Position numbers and translations under genes: made by a program
Shown: positions 33,055 to 44,774 of the stretch, piece by piece
Position numbering within the stretch: position 1 is the stretch's first letter
Layout: each line of letters starts with the position of its first letter
Assembly: GCF_050624435.1 (NCBI RefSeq)
Contig: NC_134534.1
Coordinates: 69,091,501 to 69,155,500 of the forward strand
Direction: 5' to 3'
DNA from: Tenrec ecaudatus
Lineage: Eukaryota; Chordata; Mammalia; Afrosoricida; Tenrecidae
Length of the DNA: 64,000 nt
The notes under the pieces: generated by a model
What the model saw: the letters and a program-made list of their open reading frames with translations, nothing else
The model's database searches: none
Told to the model about the DNA's origin: nothing

Positions 33055-33335
33055 CCTTTGTTTGGGTGTTGATCCTTATAGTAGTGGTATCATGCAATAT
33101 TTGCCTTTTGTGATTGACTTACATCGTTCAGCTTCATGGTTTTCAGGTGTATCCATGTCATGTTCTTTGTGGTCTCATCACTGCTTTTTAGGGATGCACA
33201 GTAGTCCATTGTGTGTTTGTTCTAGAGATGTTTTAATCCATCCTTCTGCTGAAGGGTGTCCGAGCTATTTCTAGCTTCTAGCCATTGTGAACTATGCTTT
33301 GATGAACACAGGAAAGTACACATCTTTTTGAGTAT
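33055..33335 (-). mobile_element. L1M-type 3'UTR fragment
   Basis: Plus-strand landmarks of antisense L1M 3'UTR: 'gtatcatgcaatatttgcct', 'ggtgtatccatgtcatgttc', 'cacagtagtccattgtgtgt' and 'tctagccattgtgaactatg'. No TSD or tail seen. Confidence 0.75.
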
Positions 33336-34317
33336 ATCTCATACTTCTTGAGTATCTACCTCTACCTTGACTATAGATCCCTGACCTTGACTTTTAAGGT
33401 CTCCCTTAGCCTGGCCCCAATCCCATTCCAGCCCATTTTTGCCCCTTTCACCCCCTTCCCTGATTATTTTGATAGAGGACTCCCTTTGGAGCAAAGCATC
33501 TTTCTCAAGCGCTTTCCAGAATTTCCACTTCAGACCTTCTCTGGATATCACACAAACACCATAGCCCGCACTCTCTTGCCTCATCTACAACAAATTGCTG
33601 TCACTGGAATCTTTGAATGGATTCTGATTTGTAGCAAGCCTGTGAACAGCTCCATTGGACTTTCAAGGTTATCACCTCTCAGAAGCAGTTTGTCAGGCCT
33701 GTCCTCCCAGCGCTCTGGGTGGGCCTAACCACCAGATAGTTTCCCGTGCCTAACCACCTGTGATACCCATTGGGAGAAAAGTGACGGTGTTTTGCCCAGG
33801 AAGGGCTTCTTTTGGGAAGCAAAGGGTAGGATTGTATGATTTTAACTGAGGTTGAATTGTGTATTCCCTGAGCTTGTACTGGAATCATAACCGTCACACC
33901 CATGGATATTCTACGAGAAATTGGGGCTTTTGTGTTATGTTAATGAAGTCATAGCAGCGGTCCCTTGCCAGTGAGTCCATTTCTGATGCATGAAGAATCC
34001 ATGTGTGAGAGTGGACATGTGTTGCCTCAGGGTTCGAGATTAATCCGCTATGCCAAAGAGGACTGGGACTCACAGAAGCGGCTCATGCTGCTGGCCAGTG
34101 GAAAGGGGAGTCTACCAACAGATGTTCTGCTTTCCCACGTTAAGAAACTTGGATCTACTTAGCTTTCAAGTTGATTTGCTTGCTGCCAGGAATCGCAGGC
34201 TCTCCCTTCTAGTGGAATCTCTCTGGTAGTAACCGAGGAGATGTGGTGTTTGTTATCTGATGACTACATCACTCTGTCTCTAATCGAATTGTTTTTGTTC
34301 CACTCATTTGATGATTA
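33336..34317. other. Unrecognised; faint L2-like part
   Basis: 33380-33480 has an L2-like flavour ('ttaaggtctcccttagcctg' then 'gccccaatcccattcc'), but not enough to call. The 65-codon frame at 33965-34162 (+) contains a polar block (YAKEDWDSQKRL) that I do not recognise. It has no supporting gene context. Confidence 0.3.
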
Positions 34318-34425
34318 ATGTGACTATTAGGTGCCTTTGAGTTGGTTTTGATCCATAATGACCTGATGGGTTGTCCAGTCCTGTGCTATCTTCTTGATTA
34401 TTTGAATCTTTTTTGTGGCCATTAA
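34318..34425 (-). mobile_element. RTE (BovB-like) LINE 3' tail, minus
   Basis: Antisense of the RTE 3' end: 'ttaggtgcctttgagttggt' and 'gtccagtcctgtgctatctt'. About 100 bases survive. Confidence 0.65.
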
Positions 34426-34431
34426 TCAACT

Positions 34432-34585
34432 AAAAAAAATCATTGCCCTTAGGTTAATTCTAACTCACAGCTGCTTTCTAGAGGATTCTGAGGCTGTGCA
34501 TCTTTATAGAAGCAGAAAACCTCATCTTTCTTCTGAAGAGTGATGTGTGGGTTTGGACTGCTAGCACAATCCGTGTACCTGGGAT
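34432..34585 (-). mobile_element. AfroSINE, minus
   Basis: 'cattgcccttaggttaattc', 'aggctgtgcatctttataga' and 'cctcatctttcttctgaaga'. It directly follows the RTE tail. Head partial. Confidence 0.75.
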
Positions 34586-34859
34586 TTGTATTCCATGAAT
34601 GCATGCATACATGAAAACCAGCACCACCTACTTAACCGTGAATGTTCTAGACTCAGAAGACATTCAGTCCAGTGTTCTCCAGCTGTCTACATTTCCATTC
34701 TTAGTCCCATGATTATTGTTGATGTTTGAATGACCCATCGACTTCATGAGAAACCCAGTCATCAAAAATGTTATATTTAATTTGGGTTATTACCTAGTCT
34801 TTTTTGAACAGAGTGTTGTTGCGTCCCCAGGTATTTGTCTTTGTTTTTTTATGATTGTT

Positions 34860-35935
34860 TCTATTATTGATTTCCAGCTTTATGGCACTGTGGGTCAAAG
34901 AAGATGGTTTGAATGAACTTGATGTGTGTGAATTTTCTCAGGCTTGCTTTATGGCCCTGCGGGTGGTTTGTCTTTAGAATATCAGCCATGCACCTTGGAG
35001 AAGAATGTGCTTTCCCCCCCCGTTGGTTGAAGAGCTCTGTAAATATATAGAAGGTCCAGTTGTTAATTGTGTTGTTCAGCTCTTCCATTTCTTTATTGAG
35101 TTTCTTACCTGTTGATCTCGTTCTTTGAGAGTGGTGACTTGAAGTCATCTACTATCATTGTTGCTCTGGTGATTTCTCTTTTCATCTCTTTGAGGATTTG
35201 GTCTTTTCTTGGGTACATGTATGTTTATTATGGTTCTGTGTTCTTAGTCTGTTGATCACTTGAGCATTATGCAATGCCCATTCTTCTCTCTCATTATGTC
35301 ATATACCTTAAGGTCTGTTTTATCAGAAATTAATGTTGTCACCCCTGCTTTTTTTAAATTGTCATAAATTTGGTAAAATTTTCACCATCTATTGACTCAC
35401 AGTTTATTTTTGTCTGAGTTTGAGATGTGTCTCTGAAGGCAGCAGATTGATGGATCTTGTTGTCTAGTCTGTTACTCTTTGCCTTTTGATTGGTGTGTGT
35501 AGTCCATTGATATTCAGACTGTCATATTATTTGTGCTTGATATTATCCTTTCTTTCCATTTTATGGGTGATGTGAGTGTGTTTGTAGACATTATTCATGT
35601 CTTCATTTCTCCACTAGATCTGTAATGTTTTGGGTCCTGTTTTCAGTGGTGCTGGTTTTGGGTGGTATTGCACCCTGTAGTTTCATCATGTTTGAATGCT
35701 GTACTTGTTGGTTTTATGCCATAACGAACTGGACAGTGTTTTTTTAGTGCTGGCTTTGTTTTTATAAATTCTCTAAATATTTCCTGGTTTGAGAAAACTT
35801 TTATTTCTCCTTCAAATTTGATGGAAGCTGCTAGATTAAGGATTCTTCTATCACAATTGTTGTCTTTCAACTTTTGGAATACATGGCTCCAATTTCTTCT
35901 TTCCTGCATGGCCTCTGCGGAGAGTTCTGACCTTA
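34860..35935 (-). pseudogene. L1 relic: ORF1 C-terminus and ORF2 endonuclease start
   Basis: Read on the minus strand, 35909-35740 resembles the L1 ORF1p C-terminal domain (RRNWSHVFQKLKDNN, then EGEIKVFSNQEIFREFIKTK). From about 35540 to 34860 come pieces of the ORF2 endonuclease region (CCLQRHISNSDKN-like, KAGVTTLISDKTDL, MIVDDFKSPLS, then the SLRKFTHIKFIQTIF block). The order matches an intact L1 from the end of ORF1 through the inter-ORF spacer into ORF2. Stops and frameshifts make it dead, and the rest of ORF2 is absent. Confidence 0.82.
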
Positions 35936-36099
35936 TTCTTAACTGTTTATATTTATATGAGGTCTGATGCAGAAATTCTACTGGGTGAATTGGACTCTAC
36001 TTTAGACACACTTGTAATCTGAGGAATTAAATTGGAAAACACATGGTGCCTGAGGAAGTGGAAGACAGCTGACCAAGATTGTTGATCTGTTGGTAGGCA

Positions 36100-37340
36100 T
36101 ACAAACATGATCTTTCTACATCAATGCCCTATATGCTGTATTAAGATATGTATTATTCTGGCAAATCTGTGATGGACATTCTCAGTGATGATTATTGTAA
36201 ATTTCCCTGGCAATTAACCCCATTTTTGTGTAAATAGTGTCCAGCCATGAAAGGATTGATTATGTATAAGCGAGTAATTCAGGGACAGTAGTATGGAGTT
36301 AGCTTACCCTGGCCCAATATCCCTTCTTCAATATGCCTTTAAAAAATTAGTAGCAGGGGCTAATAAAAGACAATATTAACCAAAGATCATTATGCCCCAG
36401 GAGGATGAACAATATGACTCTCCACCACAAATTAGCAAGGAATTTGTGTAAGGGAGTCAAAAAACAAACAAAAACATAGATCCAGGAATGAGTTTGGGAT
36501 AGTGGGAACTAAAGCCTAGATCCAACTTAAGAACAATGAGTTCTTATTTCATGACTCTGCTTGATACTCACCCTCAGGAAGGGAACACGGAAGATATGTG
36601 TGCTATAGCAAAATGTGGGGAAGACATTAGATGCTGCCTGGCTATCAGATAAAGTTGAGTTTGGGGTCTTAATGGCTTGTCTCCAAACAAGGAGCCATCA
36701 AAGTGAGGTGCTAACTAAGTCCATATGGAAGAAGCACATTATCACTAGTCACTGAGAAATTGTAAATCATAATCTGAAGTTGAAGGAGAGATTAGTATCA
36801 GAGACGATGTTGTGAGAAACTGTTTGCAGAAGGCTATGGATGACAGTGGGAGCCAAGACAGTGGGAATTAAATAGCAAATAAACCTCTGGTGATCTCCCT
36901 CTGTCCTTAATTGAATGGAAGGAAAGTGGTTCTAAACAGAGTGCATTGGAGAGGTGAGGATAGAAGATCAAAGGGATAAACCTGGCTTGACCAGTTAAAA
37001 CTGTATCAGTTGATCCTCCCTCTGATGCACTCTGGACCTGATCCACATCTTCTGTATTTTTGGTTCATATTAGGGTTATGTCATTGGGTTTCACCCTCTG
37101 GAAGCTAGACTTTATGTCTTTCTGTGTTTTGGTATATGAATGCCAGGACTGATGAGTCTATAGGGACAGCAAATAGAATAAGGGTTTCGGCGGGGAGTGG
37201 CGTTGGGGGGTGTAGAGTGTGTGTGTCTGGGGGTGGTGGTGGGAAAAGGGAGACGATGTCAAGGAGCCCAGTAAGAAAAACAATGTTTGGAAACTGCGGT
37301 AGCAATTGTACAATGCTACTTGGATTAAAGGCTGAAACAC
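36100..37340 (+). mobile_element. Older L1 3'UTR, copy 1 of a tandem pair
   Basis: Sense-strand boxes: 'gtgtaaatagtgtccagcca', 'gctatagcaaaatgtgggga', 'ggaagaagcacattatcact', 'ttgcagaaggctatggatga' and a G-rich tract at 37193-37250. It corresponds box by box to copy 2 at 37450-39040, and to the complement of 31096-32285 in its middle. Confidence 0.7.
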
Positions 37341-37449
37341 ACTAGTGTGAAGAAGTGCTGACTGCAGGTCCAAGGGCATAGAACTGGCAGATGATGGCCT
37401 TTAGTTAGACTCTCTCGCCCAATAAATGGTGGCCTGGAATTACTATATA

Positions 37450-39040
37450 CATGCTATTTTATGCCCACCCCCTCTTAGTTCATTATGACATGTATTAATC
37501 TGGTACACAGGTCTCTGCTGCTGCGAATGAATATTACTGGAAGGTTTACCCTATCACCCAAACCCCCATTGTTTGTGTAAACAGTGTCCAGTCACTTAAG
37601 AGTTTAATCTGCACAAGTCAACGATTCCTGTATTAAGGTTCGAAACTGGCATATACTCGTATAGTTTCCATAGCTGGCCTATACTTGTATAATTTCCTTT
37701 GCTCAAAAGTGTTTTAAATTCCATACCATAGGCTAAACTAATGAAACTATCAGTGTGTAGTGGCTACTCATTGGGCCGCTAACCACAAGGTCAGCAGTTC
37801 CAAACCACTGATAAGCTCTTCACAGGAAGAATGAAGTTTTCTATTCTTGTGAAGATTTGCAGGCTCAGAGACTTCAGGGGGCAGTTGTACCCTACCCTTT
37901 AGGGTTTTTATGAGTCAGCATTGACTGGATGATAGTAGAAATAATGTCTCAGGGGGATGGATAATGTTCTGTACCATAAAATGACAATGATGTCTCTAAG
38001 GTGAACCATGGATACATGAATGAATTCCAGCCTCAATCTAAGAACAGTTGGTTCTCATGACATGGTCCTGCTTGATGCTCACCCTCATGAAGAGATCGCT
38101 GAAGATATAGGTGGTATAGTAAAATGTGTATGTAGTGAAGAAACTAGATGGTGACTATCAGAAAGAATAATGTCTGGGGTCTTAAAGGCTTGTTTTCAAA
38201 CAAGCAGCCATCTAAGTGAGGCATCCAGTAACTCCACAGGAAAGAAGCACAGTAGCCTGTGTGATCCCAGGATTGTAAATATAATCGAAATCTAAATGCG
38301 GGAATGTCATCAGAGCTTAAATTGCGAATACCTGGTTTGCAGAAGGCTATGGATGAGAGTGAAAGCACAAAGTCTATCTTCAGGGTCCATACATGGATGA
38401 TGCCTCTGCTGAACCCGCTCTGATCCTGTTTGTGGGATGTGAAGAGCCCTGCTAGCTGACAGGGAGTATTGATTGTAAGGTCTATTATCGCAGATGTAGT
38501 TTGGCGAAAATGTAATATCATTTGATCTCCCTTTCAAAGCTCTTTCAGCTTTGGGGTTTTTAAGGTAAAGAACAATTACACAGGGTTAAGGGCTTGGTGT
38601 ATCCCCTCTGAACAGGGACAGCCTTGCTGTCATGCATAATGCATGTGAAAGTGGACTGTTGCAGATGCAGTTAAGTTAAAATTTAGCACCCTATCATTTG
38701 ATCTCCCTTATGATCCATTTAAATTTGTTCCAGATTTTAGTATCTTCTGCTTTCTTTTTGATTGAGGTTTTTATCTGTTTTCATTGTTCTTGTTAGTTTT
38801 TTTGTATATGAAATCCAGGAAAGATAAATCTAGAGAGACAGGAACTGAATTAATGGTCACTTGCTGGTCTGACAGGGGGAGGTTGGGAGGAAATGGAGAG
38901 CTAATAATGATGAGTACAAAAATGAAGAAAATGTCCTAAAACTGATTATGGTGATGATTGTACAATTCCTTTTTATGTGACTAAACTTCCAGATTTTGTG
39001 ATGTATGAATTATATGCCAATGGAGCTGCTGTGAAAAAAA
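37450..39040 (+). mobile_element. Older L1 3'UTR, copy 2, with 3' end
   Basis: 'gtgtaaacagtgtccagtca', 'ggtatagtaaaatgtgtatg', 'gtctggggtcttaaaggctt', 'tttgcagaaggctatggatg', then the L1-type 3' end 'tgatgattgtacaattcct' and 'gaattatatgccaatgg' with an A-rich tail at about 39032-39045. An AfroSINE interrupts it at 37740-37945. Confidence 0.75.
37740..37945 (+). mobile_element. AfroSINE inside L1 copy 2
   Basis: 'ctactcattgggccgctaac', B box 'tcagcagttccaaacc', 'cagagacttcagggggcagt' and tail 'tatgagtcagcattgactgg'. Full length. Confidence 0.88.
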
Positions 39041-39059
39041 GAAGAAACACTATCATTGC

Positions 39060-39178
39060 TGTTTCAGGAGAAAGCTGGGGCTTTCTTCTCCAATCCGGTC
39101 TCAGAAACCCCAGGAGGCATTTCTCCTCTGCTGGGAGGGTTTCTGTGAGTCAGAGGTGACTCGGTGGCAGTGAGTGAG
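39060..39178 (+). mobile_element. AfroSINE 3' half
   Basis: 'gtctcagaaaccccaggagg' and tail 'tgtgagtcagaggtgactcg' then 'gtggcagtgagt'. It directly follows the L1 tail. Confidence 0.8.
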
Positions 39179-40214
39179 TACTATCGCTATTTCTGTTGGG
39201 GAGACTATGTGCAGGAGAACCCACACCAACTTGTACCTGTACAATTTGGTAGCACTGATTACAATCTTCAAGCTGGGCATCCATTCTTAGCTTCCATTTT
39301 CGACTTTGACTTGCCCTTCTGCATTAACATAAACTTATTGCTTCTTAACTCTCTTATCTAATCTTTCAAGTAGTTGTTGCAATTTGATCCCATATAGAAA
39401 TTTCCTAAAAGAGCTCAATACTGAAGGCACACAGCCATTTCTAGTTAAGCTAAACTCGTGTTTGAATTTAAGAAAATTTAACCAGGGGCTGTTTTTGGCC
39501 TACGGATTAAGGATAATCAGGGCAATCATTTCAGGGCTCGATCAGCCTCTGTGGCTGTGCAAAGTATACATTTCATGAGAATTTGGGATTCCATTCTGCA
39601 TTTTCTCCCATTTGAGCAGATTGCTTCCATAGAATTTTTAATCAAAATATTCAGTATAGATAACTGGGCACTATTCAGCCCTTGCCACACATCAAAGGAA
39701 GCAGTTGTTCGTGGATGCAGTTAGTTACACATCCCTTAGCTTCCTCCTCTTCCTGATTCCTTCTTCCTCTGTTGATCTAGGTGGTTTTATCTTGGATGAT
39801 TATTTTGTCACTTTTAAGACTCCAAGCACTACACTTTGAACTAGGAAATAGAATGGCACTAATATTAAGCCAATTAACCGAGATGTTTCATAACCCAAAG
39901 CCTCCTACATTGAGGAACTAAATTCCAAGAGATGATTGATTGTATATATCCAGCCTCTTCAGCTACTCTCTTTTTGGTTTTCAATTTTTTTATAGTTAAA
40001 GTCTATTGATAGCAATTGCCCTAATAAACTATTCCATACTAACTTTAATTAATGACCCCGACTTCCTTCCTCTTCATTGAGTACTTTGCCTTCCATAGCA
40101 GGAAAGAGAATCAGGGTTATTATTGACAGAGATTAAGGGTGGAGGGGGACAAAGTAGAGGGCAGACAGAGTATAATATTATCCCCTTTTATATGAGGGGG
40201 CTTCAAAATATTCC
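39179..40214. other. No recognised feature
   Basis: No repeat or exon recognised. At about 40192-40212 the motif 'atgagggggcttcaaaat' resembles a mariner-type inverted repeat end, but no partner was found. Confidence 0.35.
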
Positions 40215-40350
40215 AATGTAGACACATAGCAACCCCATCCCCCATGGATTTATGGGAGTAGAAAGCCCGGTCTTTCTGTCACGGAGCTGCTGGTGGTTTC
40301 GAACTATAGCTCTTGTGGATTGCTGCCCAATGCGTAGCCTTTATGCCCCT
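40215..40350 (-). mobile_element. AfroSINE, minus, partial
   Basis: 'tagcaaccccatcccccatg', 'gctgctggtggtttcgaact' (antisense B box) and a diverged head. Confidence 0.7.
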
Positions 40351-42904
40351 ACTATATAGTAAATGAATGGTTGATGGCTTCATAAGTAGCAGCATAACAG
40401 GGGCTAGAGGCAGACTGGTGCCCAGCTCATTCTGCTATCTCTTGTTTCCTCAGAGATATGCTTTGTTAACTTGTGAAATATCACATCCAGAGCTAATGAC
40501 TATTTTGGCCTTTAAAATTGGTCAGGATCTGGTTATTGCCACACCGGCAGGAAATGTCGTCTGCTTCATCTAAATAATGAAACATGCATTTCACCCTTCT
40601 TGGAAGCAGAAGTGAGGCCCCTTTGTAACCAGCACCATCTCCTGATAGTCCACCGAAACTGTGATATGCTGCCAGGCTCAGCCACCCATCATGGCCAGAA
40701 GGTAGAACATGGAGGTAGTTGAATTTATTAGTGTTAGACCAGTTCAATTGCAGGCTACTAGTTATGTTTTGCAAGTCTTTGTACTAGAAAGTTCCCTGTA
40801 TTTCTACTTGCAATAAAATCAACATAATTAATGTTGGTGCTTTGATTAAAGTAGATATTTAGAACTGTTATCAGTACATTTTATATCTCTCCTATATGCA
40901 TTGGTCAACTTGTCTATATGCTCATTTTATATAGAACCGTTCGTTCCGTAGCATTGTCCTTAAAAGTGTTTCACATAAATATGAACACCAGATCCTTTGG
41001 GAAATTGCATTGGAGTCAGTGCGATCATGTAGTAGTAAAAGAGGGCAGTCGGCTGTCTAAGTGCCAATCCCCTAAGGTTGGGTTTCCAATAGAGTCTGTG
41101 TACTCAGGGCATGACAAAGTTTTCTCTGTTCCTCCTTCAGCTTTGCTCTCACGATTGTGATCGTGCAATCAGTGTGTCACTGGTTGCGGCTGCCACTATT
41201 TATAGATATCTATCGTCATCCTTAGCCATAACAAATCATCGTTAATAGCTTGTACTTAAAACTTTTGTTTATATGGGCAGTCATTGGCTTTATCTTGGTT
41301 GAGCAAATGACTCTGCTTAGATACTGACGGTTTTAGAGGGACACTTTAAAATCTTGACGAGAACGTCACCACTTGGCTCAAGTAATTTAGCATCGGGCAT
41401 TTTCATTGCTGACAACTATTCATAGGTCGGCTTCATTTGTCTTCATGTCTTAGATCCAAGAATATCAGAAAATGGGGTTAGTATGAAATATCTGTCCTGT
41501 GGGAAATCTTGCTCTCTGTGCTGCCACCCTGTCATGGTCCTGCCCAGGAATACCATGTCCATTCCTTGAGTGCACTGAGAGATCTGCAAGGGACTACCAT
41601 CGAGCCAACTGCTCTTATGGACTTGATAGTGAAGATGAAGATAAATAGAACATTTTAACCCGGGAGACAGGATAAAAGAACTAGTGGGGAATTACTGCTT
41701 ACTAAAGAGAACTTTGAGTTCCCAGTGGGGAAACTTTTAGTTCCACCACTAATTAGTAAGAGACTATTGAATGGATCTTTTAGAAGAAAGACTACAGTGT
41801 TATTAGTTTTAATGGAATCTCTATTTTATAAAATTCCATTTATGTATAGGTACTTGATGGTGCTCTCTTTTTAATTTCTGCATTTATATTGCTATTTTTA
41901 AAAAGCTTTTCTCTTTTTGAAAAATAAAACATCAAAGGCAGATATGCAGCTATTCTGAGTTACTTTGTCTATTTGCTAATAATCTTGTTCATATGTGTGT
42001 GCTTAAACTATCAACCTCTCACCAATATAATAATAACTGTTATCATAAAGTGAGAAATGAATTTTGATGAAAGCCTAAAAAATTGGGGGTGGATGTAAAA
42101 ATTAAGTAAATAATATATTGATTAGAAATATATCAGAAATAATAAATCTGATTTGTATTAAAACAATTATTATATAAAACATTAAACCTATTAATGAATA
42201 CTACTGTATGCAAAACAAAAATACTCTTAATGTTGTACAAAATAAATGTTTACAAATACTTTAACATGACTGAAGATCAAGGTTCTGGTGTTGTGTTGTG
42301 CTTCTTGTTTGTGATCAACATGATAGTGAGCCTATTTTGTTGCTTATCATATTGGCTCCAACCCTTTTAGAAATGGAGTTGAGCTCAGGGGCGTCATTCT
42401 GTAATGAAGAAGGGAGGGCAACTGTGTAAATATCCATAACCTTTGGCTAAGTTTCCAGTGTAGCATCCGCTTTCATGACTTACCAACTTTTTCTTTGTTC
42501 TTCTATCAGCCTTTATTAAACTTCAAATTTCATAATTTACAAATGAGCATATAGCCTAATATGTCCTGCTTCAATGATGAACCAAAATAGTGCACTGCCT
42601 TTCTCTACTCTGTATCTGCCAAATTCATTGACTGAGATATCTACCTGTGGATCCATTTATCCATCCCTCCTTCCATCCATATCCACTATATACATACACA
42701 TACCTGTTTATATCCACTATACACATACACACACATGCATATTACATGTACCACACATGTATGTATGTTAGATTGATGGTATGAGCTTGATTTGGTAGAC
42801 GGTGTAATTAATTATACAAACATAACTAAGACTGAGGAGACTAAGTTTCAGATTTATAAGGAATAATGCATTTAGAACTTGGGGATCAGATTTCTTATCT
42901 CAGG
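40351..42904. other. Long stretch with nothing recognised
   Basis: About 2.5 kb of mostly AT-rich, repeat-poor sequence. A TATCCA/CACATA-rich low-complexity patch lies at 42655-42765. No exon signal recognised. Confidence 0.4.
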
Positions 42905-43085
42905 CCTGAAAGAGCGCTGGATTTGAAATCAGAGTTGCTTTCGACTTCGCTGTATTAGCTTGGTGATATTGAGCCAGGCACATCATTCATGTGTCTTGAT
43001 TTCCTGACCCATAAAACGGGGCTCAATAGACAGGCTCTTCTCATGGGACAGGATTAAGAAGGTGAAGTGTAAGTGCTTTAATTCT
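42905..43085 (+). mobile_element. MIR SINE
   Basis: The MIR body is clear: 'agagcgctggatttgaaatc', 'tgatttcctgacccataaaa' and 'cggggctcaatag', then 'ggattaagaaggtgaagtg'. Confidence 0.8.
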
Positions 43086-43119
43086 TTACATATTCTACAA
43101 ATTTATCATGATTATTCTG

Positions 43120-43245
43120 TGGTCATTTCATTTCCCCAAAGTCTGTTTCCTTTTCTGTAGAAGAAGATAATGTCTGTTTACAGAGTTGTTGTATTGATCA
43201 ATTAAATAATTGATATGAGTGTGCTTTGCAAAAAGTATGTAAGGC
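43120..43245 (+). mobile_element. MIR SINE 3' part
   Basis: 'gtttccttttctgtagaaga', 'tttacagagttgttgtattg' and 'gtgctttgcaaaaagtatg', in MIR order. A second fragment, just after the first MIR. Confidence 0.65.
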
Positions 43246-43654
43246 TTAAAAATTATGTAAGGGTTTATTTCTCTTGTATGCCTTTAGATGTTGCTAATTC
43301 GAGGTAAAATTGAAATTGGCTTACTTTAGCATAAGCATATTTCATTTTAATTACAGAAGTTTGGGGGAAGTCTACTTCATGATTAAAGACAATATGTAAG
43401 AGCCATTGAGGGGAAATAATTGGTAGGTTTTCTGCTCCTTTATGGAAAATCAATATAAAATGTTTTAGAATTTAGAAAAATGAGCTATTATACAAATTCT
43501 TATAAATAGAAATAATTTTCCTTTCACTTTCGGTATAAAACTAGCACCCACTTCCAAAGAAAACATTTCCCTTACATTGTTGAAAAAGCCCACAAAGAAA
43601 ATGGCAAACTTTAGTAGTTTAGTATGTAGTCATGGGACTGGTAGCCTCTTATTA

Positions 43655-43840
43655 ATCTAGAGAAAGCATTGGCTTGAGAATAAAAACATTTATGATTTTA
43701 GTCCTGATTCTGGCATTAGCAAGCCATTGATTGAAGGTATGCCAGTTATCTTCTCAGTGCCTAATTTTTTTGCCATCTATAAAATGAAAAAGTTGAAGAG
43801 ATGATCCTTAAGCTGCTATAGTATTTTAGGATTATGTTTT
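43655..43840 (+). mobile_element. MIR SINE, diverged
   Basis: 'agaaagcattggcttgagaa', 'tgccatctataaaatgaaaa' and 'gagatgatccttaagctgc' follow MIR order. Confidence 0.6.
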
Positions 43841-44180
43841 GCTGAGACCATCAGAGACTCAAAGTAACATGCTTAACCAAAGTAGATGTTTATTTCTCAC
43901 ATGAAATTCTGGACATAGGCAGCTCAGGACTGATGTAGTGACTTAAGTCATTCATACTGCTCCTTTGTCCTTGAGAGTGCAGCTCCTGCGGTCGTCTCTA
44001 CATCCTACGCAGCAGGGTGGAAGAAGCTAGGGAGAAGGGCTCAGGTGCACTACTTTTGCTTCTATTCCACTGCCTAGAACTTAGTCACATCTCATTGTAA
44101 GGGACGGTGGGAAGTGCACTTTATTCTAAGTGGATATAAAACAGCTAATATTCGAGAGCAGGGACTGATGAATGTTGGGT
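43841..44180. other. Unclassified, probably ancient repeat
   Basis: A pattern like 'gtttatttctcacatgaaat' followed by 'agaacttagtcacatctca' recalls an old mammalian interspersed repeat, but I cannot name it with confidence. Confidence 0.3.
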
Positions 44181-44774
44181 CACAAGTCAAATGCAATCTA
44201 CTGCTTTTTATTTTTTTAAGGTCATTTAATTTATTTATTTAAAAAATCACTTTATTGGGGCCCCTTACAGCTCTTATAATAATCCATATAAACATCCATT
44301 GTGTGAAGCACATTTGTACATACGTTACCATCATCATTTTCAAAACATTTTCTTTCTATTTGAGCCCTTGGTATCAGTGCATTTCCCCCTCCCCCACCTT
44401 CCCTCCTCATGAACCATTACTAATTTATAAATTATTTTTTTCATTTCTTTAAGATCATTTTATTGAGAGCTCTTATAGTTCTTATAACACTCCATCCATC
44501 AGTTTCTTCAAGCATATTTGTACATATGTTGCCATCATTATTTTCTAAATATTTACTTTCTATTTGAACCTCTTGTTTTTCCCTCCCTTCCCACCTTCCA
44601 CCCTTGTAACCTCTTGATAAAGTATAAATTATTACTATTTTCATATTTTATACCAACTGCTGTCTCTCTTCCTCTGAGACTTCTTCCCCCCTGCTCTCCC
44701 CACTTTCCCCCTACCCTCCTCGTATCCCTACTTCCATTTCTGTTACTGAGGGGTTTATCTGACTTGAATTCCGT

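Noticed and set aside
35340..35540. RTE endonuclease
   Set aside because: Order after an ORF1p-like C-terminus and the block spacing fit L1 ORF2, not RTE.
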